A DNA stretch of 64,000 bases from Chrysaora quinquecirrha (taxonomy: Eukaryota; Cnidaria; Scyphozoa; Semaeostomeae; Pelagiidae): assembly GCA_014526335.1 (NCBI GenBank), contig JACTAT010000014.1:5798393-5862392 (forward strand), given 5' to 3'. The number at the start of each line of letters is the position of its first letter. Position 1 is the first letter of the stretch. This document shows positions 45,205 to 58,300 of the stretch, one piece after another. A program made the translations under genes and the position numbers. Under the pieces are notes generated by a model. The model searched no databases. It was not told the origin of the DNA and saw nothing but the letters and a program-made list of their open reading frames with translations.

Positions 45205-46086
45205 AAATCAACCATAATTATCATTAACATTATAGAGTATTTGCATGATAATTATTTTGTACTAATAGATTCAACTTTATAGATGAAATTGAACAAGGAT
45301 AATACCAGATTGTCCTATCATACATAGAACCTTTTTCTTGTTTGTATGTTTTCTTTCTGCTCGCTTTGTAACACGCTCGCTTATAGCGCACTCTCGGATA
45401 TAGCGAACATGGGGAGGGTGGGGGTACTCTTCCAATTGAGTAACTTTTTCAGCGACAATTTTCATCCCTACATTTTGATTTGTTTTTCATGAAGAACCTC
45501 TACACATGGGTAGTGGAATATATACAAACTTTCATTTGCTTTCGAAGGTCGGATAGTTTATTGGTAACTCAGTAACTTCTACAGCGACAGTTTCCTTACA
45601 CATGGGTTTTTTTCATAAACAATCTCTACCATATAGGACATGCATTGCTTTTAAAAGCAACTAATTCTTTTTTATTTAGAGTCGATTTTATGGTGCTAAT
45701 CGGGTAAATGCATTAGTTTTAAGTGCTAAGGTATTTTCGCTACATTTAGAGCTGCCTCGGGTGTTAAATTTGGTCCACATAAAAGTAGAGATATGGCTGC
45801 AAATGGGTGGAAATTTTCTTTGTTTTTTTGTGCTATATGGGCCCACAAGAGTAACAGAATTTATCGGTAGACATTGGTGGGTTTGGAAAGCCGGAGCCAC
45901 AAGTCAAAAGAAAATGCCCTTTTTCTAAGGTTCTTTGCGTATAAAGTTGGTATTATCCCCGGTATCAACCATTGGAAAACCCAGACATAATTTCTTATCA
46001 TAATAAATAAGAAGGTGGAAGGATTTCAAGCATGCGCTCTACGCTGCTAGTTGCTTCAATTTGGCTGCTAACAATGAAGGATTTTG

Positions 46087-46140
46087 ATTGGTTAGATTTC
46101 TGTGGTAAGCATTCTGATTGGTTGAATTTTGATTTGGCGG
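46087..46140 (+). promoter_or_regulatory. Probable TOP2 promoter elements
   Basis: Two inverted CCAAT boxes (ATTGG at 46087-46091 and 46117-46121, 30 bp apart) and an E2F-like TTTGGCGG (46133-46140), 170-225 bp upstream of the TOP2 ATG. Vertebrate TOP2A promoters are known for several inverted CCAAT boxes bound by NF-Y. The rest of the spacer (45205-46086) contains no gene that I can support. Confidence 0.45.
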
Positions 46141-46310
46141 TTAAATTGCTCGACTGCATTGTCACTTCGTTTCGTTTTAGTTAGTTCTGCTCTGTCATCG
46201 ACATTTGGTTTCTTGCAAAATATGGTACATTATAGCTGCTGAAAAACTTAAGAATATAATCAAAGATACAGTCAAAGTAGCGGAGGAAACTTGGAAATAC
46301 GTTCAAAGAC

Positions 46311-49300
46311 ATGGCTGAAGTTTTGCAGGTATATTTCTTCGTTTTCTCTGTCCATTTCTCCCTCGTCGTTCCAACAAGCTCTTCTCGTAAACTTAGGCCA
46401 TCTTTGCACGCTTTTTTTCACAGGCTCATCCAGATCCACTGAATAAATCATCGCTAAACTAAAAAGGGCTACAAATTTAATTAAGTCCCCATATGAAGAT
46501 CTATGATGAAAAAGAAAGTTTTAGCTGCTGGAATTATGAAAATAAAAGTTCCCTAGCTTTTTTGGCGCGCTTTTTCTGCCCGTTTTACTTAGGCCCTTAT
46601 GCCAGGGCTTGTCGGACTCCGTTGAAATTTTAAAAAATTCCCAAAACCAGAGTCATTAGTCTTGCAGCTGTATTGCTGCGTTGTTTGGAATAATCGTATC
46701 GTATGATGCCAAATTTCGACTTCTTCAAGTTTTTTGCCTTCAACCAACGAGGATGAAGGGCGTGCCTTCAGGGGGCTTGTTGCATGAGCACGTGGCCGAC
46801 AAATGCCGAGGTCCTTGAGTGGCCTCTAGGTCATCGCCGTGGGGTGGGGCTCTGGTATGGTAGTGATTTGCTGGTCTTACATTGCAAAAGTTTAGGTAGA
46901 CAAAGTTTCAGAAGCAGCAATGAGGCGTTTCATGGAGAAATGGTTTGTAAATCGCAAGCCATTCAAACAAATAAACCATATGGATGGACAGTGCATGACC
47001 ATGCCCATGGAGGTCTTGAAACGCTGAGATAAACAGCAAATAGGATCACAAAGGGAAGCGTAGGAGGTCAAGGGTAAACATTTTTTATGATTTTTATGAA
47101 CAGTTGGGAGCAATAACTTGGTCAATTTGCAACTAGGCACCCAAGAGTAGTTGATGGATTGACATCTTCTTTTGAACTGAAAAAAACCCTGGGTAACGTC
47201 TGTGCAGTACAGTGGAGGGATATCATCAGTATGGCAGAGGATGTTCAGTACATACTGACTGTAAGTTACTGATGATATCCCTCCACTGTACTGAATATCC
47301 TCCACATTACTGATGATATCCATCCACTGAACTACACAGACAATTACCCTGCTGGATGGAGAACTTCTTCTAAACTGATAAAGATGTAAACATATATTGG
47401 TTTCTTTTCAGCCAATTGATTCAAATGCAATGCCTGATCAACATGGCAGCCCTGGTAAGAAAAAGAACACAAAAGGAAAACGTTTATCAGTTGAAAGAAT
47501 CTACCAAAAGAAAACACAAAGAGAACATATCTTACTTCGTCCTGATGCGTACATTGGATCCGTTGAATCAGAAACAAAAAGCATGTGGATATGGGATGAC
47601 AAAACACAATCCATCATCATGAAAGAAATTACATTCTGTCCTGGGCTTTATAAAATCTTTGATGAAATCCTTGGTGAGTTTCAATTATTAATTGTAAAGC
47701 CCTTGCTATTTCATCCAACAATGCTCTACTTTTAATAAAAATACTACATTAAATACTTTTAATAAATGTCAAGAGCATTCTGCCACCTTGTGTTGAGAAA
47801 TTTTGAGCCTTGTCGAGAGCTGTGAAGCAAACCTTGATCAAATATGTCAAAAACAGGCCATAAAAATGACTGCAATGGAAACTATACCCAGATATGGATC
47901 AAGTGGACCAATCTGCAATATCAAGATGGTTTGGTATTGTGTTTTGCAAACCATCTCACAGGACACAGCAGGACGACCAACAGATTAGATAACGCTAAAG
48001 CCAGTTGTTTTGACCTGTCTATTCTGATATTTAGACTGAAGACTGCAGTACTTATATTGATTTTTTAATGTATTTTCCTTGTAGTAAATGCAGCAGATAA
48101 CAAGCAGCGTGACCCTTCAATGAATACTATCAAAATCACAATTGATGTGTAAGTCTTACTGTTACCTATCCTTTGGTTAGTTTGAAGAATGAAGGGTGTG
48201 TCTTTTTGGAACCTTTTTCTGCCTCCTTTTTTTCTTGAAGGGTCATTCTTTTAACAACTCTTGGAAAAATTGGAGGCTTAACAGGCTCCAAACTCTCCTG
48301 ATTCAAGAGCTGGAAGATTTTGCAGACATTACAAAGAACTTGTTTCATATTCAATCTCTCCAAAGTCTTCTGTTGTTCAATAAAGCGTGTTTTTGGGGGA
48401 ATCCCAAATCAGAAAAGCCTGAAACTCTACTTCTTTTCCATGACAACTTCTTAACACTATGCAGTTATTGAATGATTGCAATGTTAATGCTTGAACATAT
48501 ACAGACCAAAAAGCATCAAGTACAGACAAAACTGCAAACGTAGTGTCCATACAGGAAGCTGAGGTTCAAGTATTTTCCTGCATTGATCAAGCAATACTTC
48601 AATAAAAGCTATCTAGGTGTTTGAAAATTATATCAAATATTTTAAAACTTTGATTGAGAATGTTTTCAAAGCAATGCTAGTCAATGCGGCTTGAAAAATA
48701 CGGCTTTTACAGACTGATGAAGAACCTATCAGATTGCAGCGTTGCTGGACTGAACACCATATTTCTGAACACCAGTTAATAAGAATTAATTTTGCTCTTT
48801 TTGTTTTAGTGATAAAAATGTAATCAGCATTTGGAACAATGGCAGAGGTATCCCAATAGAGATGCACAAAGAACAGAACGTTTATGTACCTACATTGATA
48901 TTTGGGCATTTGCTGACGTCAAGTAATTATGATGATACACAGAAGAAAGTTACCGGTGGAAGAAATGGTTTTGGAGCTAAACTTTGTAATATTTACAGCA
49001 CCAAATTTATTGTTGAAACTGCATGTGGTGAAAATGCAAAGAGATTTAAACAGGTAGGTCTGAATTGATTTCTTTTAGCTACTTACAAATTTTTAATAAG
49101 AGTCCTAGTTTTGATCCTCAGTCCTAACTCTAGACAAACAAAGAATTCTGACAGTCCCTATCACTTCATCGTTTCCATGCTGCTTTCTCTTTATTTTCAT
49201 TTCACTTTAAGTTCAATACCATTTGCTAAAGTCACTTATCCCTATTCTTTTGCCCCCAGCTTTAGGGTCACAAGCAAGATCTTTCCTGTTTGTCCAGTTA

Positions 49301-52300
49301 ATTTCCCAAGTCTCGAGGTTGTGCTGTGGCAGATCCTTGTAACGTTTTCTCTTGCCAGTTTTAGAAGTATCTCATCTGTCATTCGAACAAGATGTCCCCT
49401 GCCCATCCCTGTTAATTTTCTAAACTTTATTTAGGGATTTGAGTGGCAAATGTTTAAAACCATAGCATATATCTGATTGCTAAGAAATAAGCTAAACTGA
49501 GAATGGGATGCAATCTCAAGGGGCTCCCGATGGGGAGTTAAAGCAAGGGCACTCAGAGTAAACCTTTGGTAAATGCATTATTTTTCTTTCAAGGTTTGGA
49601 AAGGCAACATGACAAAAGCAGAGGATGCTAAGATACAAGATTTTCGTGGCACTGATTTCACATGCATTACTTTCCAACCGGATCTGCCGAAATTCCACAT
49701 GGAAAAGCTCAGTGATGACATGGTTGCTTTATTGAAAAGAAGAGCTTATGATATTGCTGGATGTTCAAGAGGAGTGACTGTTCTACTCAATGGAGAAAAA
49801 CTTCGGGTAAGTTCTTTGCATTAGATCTATCTGCACTGCAGCCTTCATCAATTATCGGTAATGATTTTAATGGAGCTTTGATTATCTGGATGTTAGTTTG
49901 AATCAAAATGGAAATGGGGTGGCTAAGGGTGTGATCTTGGGATCTTTTTCTGCGTTTTTTTTACTTTGGAGACTTCTGGGAGATATAAAAGCCCGTTCTT
50001 TTGGAAAACTGTCAGCAAATATCAGAGACAAGGCTCCAAACTCTTCAGACTTTAGAGCTGGGAGATTTCACAGACAGTCTTGGTTTGTTTAACTATATGG
50101 TCTGCTGGTGCTCCAGTTCATAATTGCTTGTTACTCTCTCCACTGATCAGCAAAGGAATACAGATGATCCGATCATTCTCATACAATTTCTGGAAAGCAG
50201 ACCCAAAACCTCAATTGCCATTTTTATAATTGTAAAGCAGATAAAAAAACTCAGTATACAATATTTTTGTCTTTTTTGCCAGGTGAAAAGCTTCAAGGAA
50301 TATGTCGATCTTTATTTGAAAGGAATGAAAAAGCGTGATGATGATGATGATTCACAAATGCCTAAAGTTGTGCATGAAATTTGTAACAATAGATGGGAAG
50401 TTTGTGTGACAGTTAGTGAAAATGGATTTCAACAATCAAGTTTCGTCAATAGTATTGCTACAACTAAGGTTTGTATTTTTGAAGTTATTGGGTTTTTGCT
50501 ATGTTGAAGTTGTATAAAAAAAACAGAAACATCGTGCAAAGCATGCTACTTAAGGTTTTTTGTCTGATGCTGTTCACTGTATGAAGAGGGTAATAAAGGA
50601 TATTTTATGAAACGTAACTGAAAGGTGAAAAGGGGCGGTAAAAGGCATTCGTAAAACGTGATTGACCTTAATTTATAACGTGAAAAGTGAAACGTCGTAT
50701 TTTTTAACGTGAAAAAGAATGGCAAACATTTCTGTCACCGTTAATCATGATCTGACCCCTTTTATCAACCTCTAAAAAAATTAGAAATAGGACCCTTCAG
50801 TTAATTATGTTGGTCTTCTCCCAGCTTTCTCATTTTTGTATTCAAATGCAATACAAATCATTGGTAGGTCTTTAAATTGAAAACAGACCACTTAATTTAC
50901 TGCAGTATTAAAGAAGAGGTTCATGCCTTGAAAGACAGTTAGACATGAAAGAGATAGATACTATTATAAAACAAGAATGATTTGAACACAGAAACAAGAC
51001 TGGTATATGCCTAACTTTAACAGAAGATGAAGGTGCTGTGGCGTTGTGTTCAAATCTACCTTAAAGTCCATCATTGTGTTCTAATTCATCATGGCTGAAA
51101 GTTCGGCTAGTTCAGCGTTTGAGCCACAGCTATATGGTAACTTCACACCCACGGTTTAGGTCTTGATTTGTTAACCTTTTGCAGAGATCCTAGCGATTGG
51201 CGCTAAATACACCAATTCAGCTTCACCACCTGCATCTTTTAAAACAATAACAATTTTGATTAAACTTATATATACAGTAGTAGTCTTGTTTTCTTGCTTT
51301 TCTTGGCGCATTCCTTTGAAAGTCATGTTCTTTAAATTCTTCAGGGTGGATCTCATGTGAACTATCTTGTGGATCAAATAGCTTCGAAGATGATGACAAC
51401 AGTCAAAAGAAAAGCTGGAAAAGAACTGAATATTAAAGCATTTCAAATCAAAAATCATCTTTGGGTTTTTGTCAATTGTTTAATTGAAAACCCAACGTTT
51501 GATTCGCAAACCAAAGAGAACATGACGTTAAATCAGAAATCATTTGGATCAAAATGTGAACTAAGTGAAAAATTCATCAAATCGGTAAGTTCTTGATTGA
51601 TTCATTGATTCAGTGATTCATTGATTGACTGATTGCTTGATTTGACCGTTTGATTGAAATGGTTTACTTCACTAATTGATTGATTGGTTAATTGGTTAAT
51701 TGATTTGTTCTTATTCAGCAGACTTCAATGTTTTCTGGTTCAAATATTCAATGATTCAGACTAAGATTAAGCCTCATTGGCACTAAAAAGTAGCTGAACA
51801 AGACCATTATTCGACAATACCTTCCACAAATGACTGCATTCTACCCTAATGTCTGTTTTCCAATAGTATTATTTGCTGTCTTGCCTGCTTAATTTAGTAA
51901 AACTACTAATTTAGTGCAATCTTTCACAGGTCCAGTCTTGTGGAGTGTTGGAAAACATAATGAACTGGGTGAAATTCAAAACTCAAGAGAAACTGAATGC
52001 CAAATGCTCTGGCTCAAAGAAAACTAAACTCAAAGGAATCGCTAAATTGGATGATGCCAACGACGCGGGAAGTGCAAAGTCACGTGATTGTACCCTGATT
52101 CTAACTGAGGGAGATTCAGCCAAAACATTGGCTGTTAGTGGAATAGGCATTGTGGGAAGAGATAAATATGGGGTGTTCCCCCTACGTGGAAAGCTCCTTA
52201 ATGTAAGGGATGCGTCTAGCAAACAGGTTGGTAAAAGAATTTTTCTTTATGAAGTTTTTCAGTTTTCTGACTGGTATATCTTATTCCCTTTCCCTTTTTG

Positions 52301-55300
52301 AGCTGCTTAGATTTTCGCGAAGACAAAGCTTCTGTGCAAAATTTAAAGAATGTCCTTTTTCTCGTCGAGCAGTGCAGGAAGATTACAGATATACTATGCG
52401 AAAATGTAAAATGCACAAGGCTTATCTTCACTTGGCTTAATCCAGCTGGCTCGTGGTGTCAGAAGCTCAGCTAAGTCGAGGTTCGAGCTCCAGTTACGGT
52501 AGCCTCACAGCAAGGATCAAAGTCTCGATTGTTAACCTGCTACTGCGATCCTGAGCGCCTGGCGCTAAATAAACCATTTCATCTTACATGTTCGCACAGA
52601 ATTGAGCAGAAATGTTATCTGCCTTTTACTTGTTGTTTGAAGATTAGGATTAGAGACACTAAGTTGTAGTTCAGCATGTGTGCCAAAATTTCTGGGAAAA
52701 GCCTTGAAGTTCTAGCTCTTTTTTACTTGAAGAATATGTCATGTAAAACGTCAGTTTTGAGATTGCGTTCTTTTTTTTCGTTTTGATGATTTTTATTTTA
52801 ATTAACGATAACGATGATTTTTCTTCTTTTAAAGATAATGGAAAATGCAGAAGTGAACAACATAGTGAAGATCGTTGGTCTCCAATACAAGAAGAAATAC
52901 AAAACAGTAGATGACTTGAAGTCATTAAGATATGGTCGTATTATGATAATGACGGATCAGGATCAAGATGGATCCCACATCAAAGGATTGCTCATTAATT
53001 TCTTCCACAGTAATTGGCCTGATATCCTTCAATTACCCTTTCTGGAAGAATTTATCACACCGATTGTCAAGGTACATAAACTCATTGATAACTCTGCATT
53101 ACTACAAGGACTCATATATTTCTGTCCCTCGAGGACACTAGGTAACTACTGCCTCGACAGTCTGTCCCTCGAGGACACTAGGTAACTACTGCCTTGGCAG
53201 TCTGTCCCTCGAGGACACTAGGTAACTACTGCCTTGGTAGTCTGTCCCTCGAGGACACTAGGTAACTACTGCCTCGGCAGTCTGTCCCTCGAGGACACTA
53301 GGTAACTACTGCCTCGGCAGTCTGTCCCTCGACGACACTAGGTAACTACTGCCTTGGCAGTCTGTCCCTCGAGGACACTAGGTAACTAATGCCTCGGCAG
53401 TCTGTCCCTCGAGGACACTAGGTAACTACTGCCCTGGCAGTCTGTCCCTCGAGGACACTAGGTAACTACTGCCCTGGCAGTCTGTCCCTCGAGGACACTA
53501 GGTAACTACTGCCTCGGCAGTCTGTCCCTCGAGGACACTAGGTAACTACTGCCTTGGCAGTCTGTCCTTCGAGGACACTAGGTAACTACTGCCTCGGCAG
53601 TCTGTCCCTCGAAGACACTAGGTAACTACTGCCTTGACAGTCTGTCCCTCGAGGACACTAGGTAACTACTGCCTCGGCAGTCTGTCCCTCAAGGACACTA
53701 GGTAACTACTGCCTTGGCAGTTTGTCCCTCAAGGACACTAGGTAACTACTGCCTCGGCAGTCTGTCCCTCGAGGACACTAGGTAACTACTGCCTTGGCAG
53801 TCTGTCCCTCGAGGACACTAGGTAACTACTGCCTCGGCAGTCTGTCCCTCGAGGACACTAGGTAACTACTGCCTCGGCAGTCTGCCCCTCGAGGACACTA
53901 GGTAACTACTGCCTTGGCAGTCTGTCCCTCGACGACACTAGGTAACTACTGCCTTGACAGTCTGTCCCTCGAGGACACTAGGTAACTACTGCCTCGGCAG
54001 TCTGTCCCTCGAGGACACTAGGTAACTACTGCCTCGGCAGTCTGTCCCTCGAAGACACTAGGTAACTACTGCCTTGACGGTCTGTCCCTCGAGGACACTA
54101 GGTAACTACTGCCTCGGCAGTCTGTCCCTCAAGGACACTAGGTAACTACTGCCTTGGCAGTTTGTCCCTCAAGGACACTGGGTAACTACTGCCTCGGCAG
54201 TCTGTCCCTCGAGGACACTAGGTAACTACTGCCTTGGCAGTCTGTCCCTCGAGGACACTAGGTAACTACTGCCTCGGCAGTCTGTCCCTCGAGGACACTA
54301 GGTAACTACTGCCTCGGCAGTCTGTCCCTCAAGGACACTAGGTAACTACTGCCTTGGCAGTCTGTCCCTCGACGACACTAGGTAACTACTGCCTTGACAG
54401 TCTGTCCCTCGAGGACACTAGGTAACTACTGCCTCGGCAGTCTGTCCCTCGAGGACACTAGGTAACTACTGCCTCGGCAGTCTGTCCCTCGAAGACACTA
54501 GGTAACTACTGCCTTGACAGTCTGTCCCTCGAGGACACTAGGTAACTACTGCCTCGGCAGTCTGTCCCTCGAGGACACTAGGTAACTACTGCCTTGCCAG
54601 TCTGTCCCTCAAGGACACTAGGTAACTACTGCCTTGGCAGTCTGTCCCTCGAGGACACTAGGTAACTACTGCCTCGACAGTCTGTCCCTCGAGGACACTA
54701 GGTAACTACTGCCTTGGCAGTCTGTCCCTCGAGGACACTAGGTAACTACTGCCTTCGCAGTCTGTCCCTCGAGGACACTAGGTAACTACTGCCTTGACAG
54801 TCTGTCCCTCGAGGACACTAGGTAACTACTGCCTTGACAGTCTGTCCCTCGAGGACACTACGTAACTACTGCCTTGACAGTCTGTCCCTCGAGGACACTA
54901 GGTAACTACTGCCTTGGCAGTCTGTCCTTCGAGGACACTAGGTAACTACTGCCTCGGCAGTCTGTCCCTCGAGGACACTAGGTAACTACTGCCTCAGCAT
55001 TCTGTCCCTTGAGGACACTAGGTAACTACTGCCTTGGCAGTCTGTCCCTCGAGGACACTAGGTAACTACTGCCTCGACAGTCTGTCCCTCGAGGACACTA
55101 GGTAACTACTGCCTTGGCAGTCTGTCCCTCGAGGACACTAGGTAACTACTGCCTTGGCAGTCTGTCCCTCGAGGACACTAGGTAACTACTGCCTCAACAG
55201 TCTGTCCCTCGAGGACACTAGGTAACTGCTGCCCTGGCAGTCTGTCCCTCGAGGACACTAGGTAACTACTGCCTTGGCAGTCTGTCCCTCAAGGACACTA

Positions 55301-58300
55301 GGTAACTACTGCCTTGGCAGTCTGTCCCTCGAGGACACTAGGTAACTACTGCCTCGACAGTCTGTCCCTCGAGGACACTAGGTAACTACTGCCTTGGCAG
55401 TCTGTCCCTCGAGGACACTAGGTAACTACTGCCTTCGCAGTCTGTCCCTCGAGGACACTAGGTAACTACTGCCTTGACAGTCTGTCCCTCGAGGACACTA
55501 GGTAACTACTGCCTTGGCAGTCTGTCCCTCGAGGACACTACGTAACTACTGCCTTGACAGTCTGTCCCTCGATTACACTAGGTAACTACTGCCTTGGCAG
55601 TCTGTCCCTCGAGGACACTAGGTAACTACTGCCTCGACAATCTGTCCCTCGAGGACACTAGGTAACTACTGCCTTGGCAGTCTGTCCCTCGAGGACACTA
55701 GGTAACTACTGCCTTGGCAGTCTGTCCCTCGAGGACACTAGGTAACTACTGCCTCGACAGTCTGTCCCTCGAGGACACTAGGTAACTACTGCCTTGGCAG
55801 TCTGTCCCTCGACGACACTAGGAAACTACTGCCTCGGCAGTCTGTCCCTCGAAGACACTAGGTAACTACTGCCTTGATAGTCTGTCCCTCGAGGACACTA
55901 GGTAACTACTGCCTCGGCAGTCTGTCCCTCGAGGACACTAGGTAACTACTGCCTTGGCAGTCTGTCCTTCGAGGACACTAGGTAACTACTGCCTAGACAG
56001 TCTGTCCCTCGAGGACACTTGGTAACTACTGCCTCGGCAGTCTGTCCCTCGAGGACACTAGGTAACTACTGCCTTGGCAGTCTGTCCCTCGAGGACACTA
56101 GGTAACTACTGCCTTGACAGTCTGTCCCTCGAGGACACTAGGTAACTACTGCCTTGGCAGTCTGTCCCTCGAGGACACTACGTAACTACTGCCTCGGCAG
56201 TCTGTCCCTCGAAGACACTAGGTAACTACTGCCTTGACAGTCTGTCCCTCGAGGACACTAGGTAACTACTGCCTTGGCAGTCTGTCCCTCGAGGGCACTT
56301 GGTAACTACTGCCTTGGCAGTCTGTCCCTCGAGGAGACTAAGTAACTGCTGCCTTGGCAGTCTGTCCCTCGAGGACACTAGGTAACTACTGCCTTGGCAG
56401 TCTGTCCCTCGAGGACACTAGGTAACTACTGCGTCAGCAGTCTGTCCTAGTGAAGACGGTGCTTTATAATGACATTGAACCGTGTTGAGATGCATAAACG
56501 TTGTGGCTGAGGAATTTCGATATAGAACATGTAAAATTTGAAGATAACAATCTTTTTCTTTTTGCATTTCTAGGTCTCCAAAGGCAATCAGTCGCTTTCA
56601 TTTTTCAGTTTACCAGAACTGGAAGAATGGAAACAAAAAACAAACAACATAAAATCATGGAAGGTAAAATACTACAAAGGGTTGGGTACGAGTACAAGCA
56701 AAGAAGCGAAGGAATACTTCACCGATATGAAGAGGCATCGTATCAAGTTTAATTACGATGGACCAGCATGTGATCAGGCAATTAAGATGGCATTCAGCAA
56801 GAAGATGGTTAATAACAGAAAAGAGTGGTTATCACATGGTATGCACGAGAGAAAAACAAGAAGAGAAATGGGAATGCCTGAGATGTACCTATATGGAAAG
56901 GACACCAAGGCTGTGACGTACTCCGAATTTGTCAATAAAGAATTGATATTGTTTTCAAATACTGATAATGAAAGATCGATTCCTTCCTTAGTTGATGGTT
57001 TGTAACTCTTGTTAATCTCTAACTTCTTCAGACTTTTTCCATATAATCATACTTGAACAAACGTACAAGCTTTTCCCATCTGACAGTCCTCGTATAAAAG
57101 TCAGAAACAGAATTGACTAAGATGAAATAGAAACCCTGGTGCGGATTAAGCTGCATCAAACAGAAAAGGAAGGCTAGGTTGGTATTCTGTTTTGAACACC
57201 AATCAGCTTATAGGATACAGCAAAATAACCAATAGAATTAGTACGTGGCGCAATTGAGAATTAGTTGAAGAGTTCAAGTGAGAAATCGACTTCTTTCTAT
57301 CAACATAAATCCGGATAAAAAACCTTGCTGACTATTCTTTCGTTGTAGCAGCCATTTCAATTTATTGGAGAGATTGCTGAAATTCGTTCTTTACATTTTC
57401 GTTATTTTTTCCCCATTGATTACAAAAGTACTATGTTATTCTCCATTTCTTGGGGATCACACCCCCACCCCCTAATATCAACTGCTGCTCTCCCATTTAT
57501 GTGTCTTTCACACTTGATCTACACTTGATCATTTTTAAGAACTTAGCAGAATTATCACTGTTTTTCTCCATATATACATTTTCTTATTACTTTTACTCAT
57601 AGGATTGAAACCCGGTCAACGAAAAGTGTTGTTCACCTGTTTGAAGAGAAATGACAAACGCGAAATCAAAGTTGCTCAACTTGCTGGATCTGTAGCTGAA
57701 CTTTCTGCGTATCACCATGGCGAGGTTTGTGTTCAAATACACTCATTCATGCAATGTGCCACACTGTACTGCCTCTGCTTATCATAATGAGCTTTGATGT
57801 CTCTCGGGGCAACATTTCAGGAGAGCTCCGTCTCCCACCATATGTAATATTCTGAGCTTATCATATATTTAGACTCTAGCTTCCTAGAAGGTTAGGTTAG
57901 TGTTTATCCCATCTTTAAGATCTTACCAACGCAATAAATCTCTTGTTAATAAATAATATAACTTATTGTACAAAAGCTATGAAATTGGTATTGCGCCCTC
58001 TGCGTTAATCAGGTTATCCCTTTGGTTAATCAGGTTATCCATAAACTTGAAATATGTACTGCATCACTGTAGGCCAGGTATTGTTTGATGAGCAAAAATA
58101 TGAGTAAATCTTACGTCTTCATGGATGCTCTTTCTGAATAACACTAGATCAGGAGTAGTTTGAAAAATTGGAGGAAACAAAATTCTCATCCCTGATGATG
58201 GAAGACGGAGCTATACTGAAACAGGCTTGACGTGAGAAGCGGTGATTCTCAAGCGTTTAATCATATGTGAAAAATTAATAAGCATCCATCTTTATTTGGC

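Noticed and set aside
46784..47032. 82-residue open frame on + and an overlapping 143-residue frame on -
   Set aside because: No family resemblance. Both lie in TOP2 intron 1 and the minus frame runs through the inverted repeat.
53121..56450. CRISPR-like regular repeats
   Set aside because: There are no unique spacers. The whole 40-bp unit repeats, in a eukaryotic intron, so it is a minisatellite.
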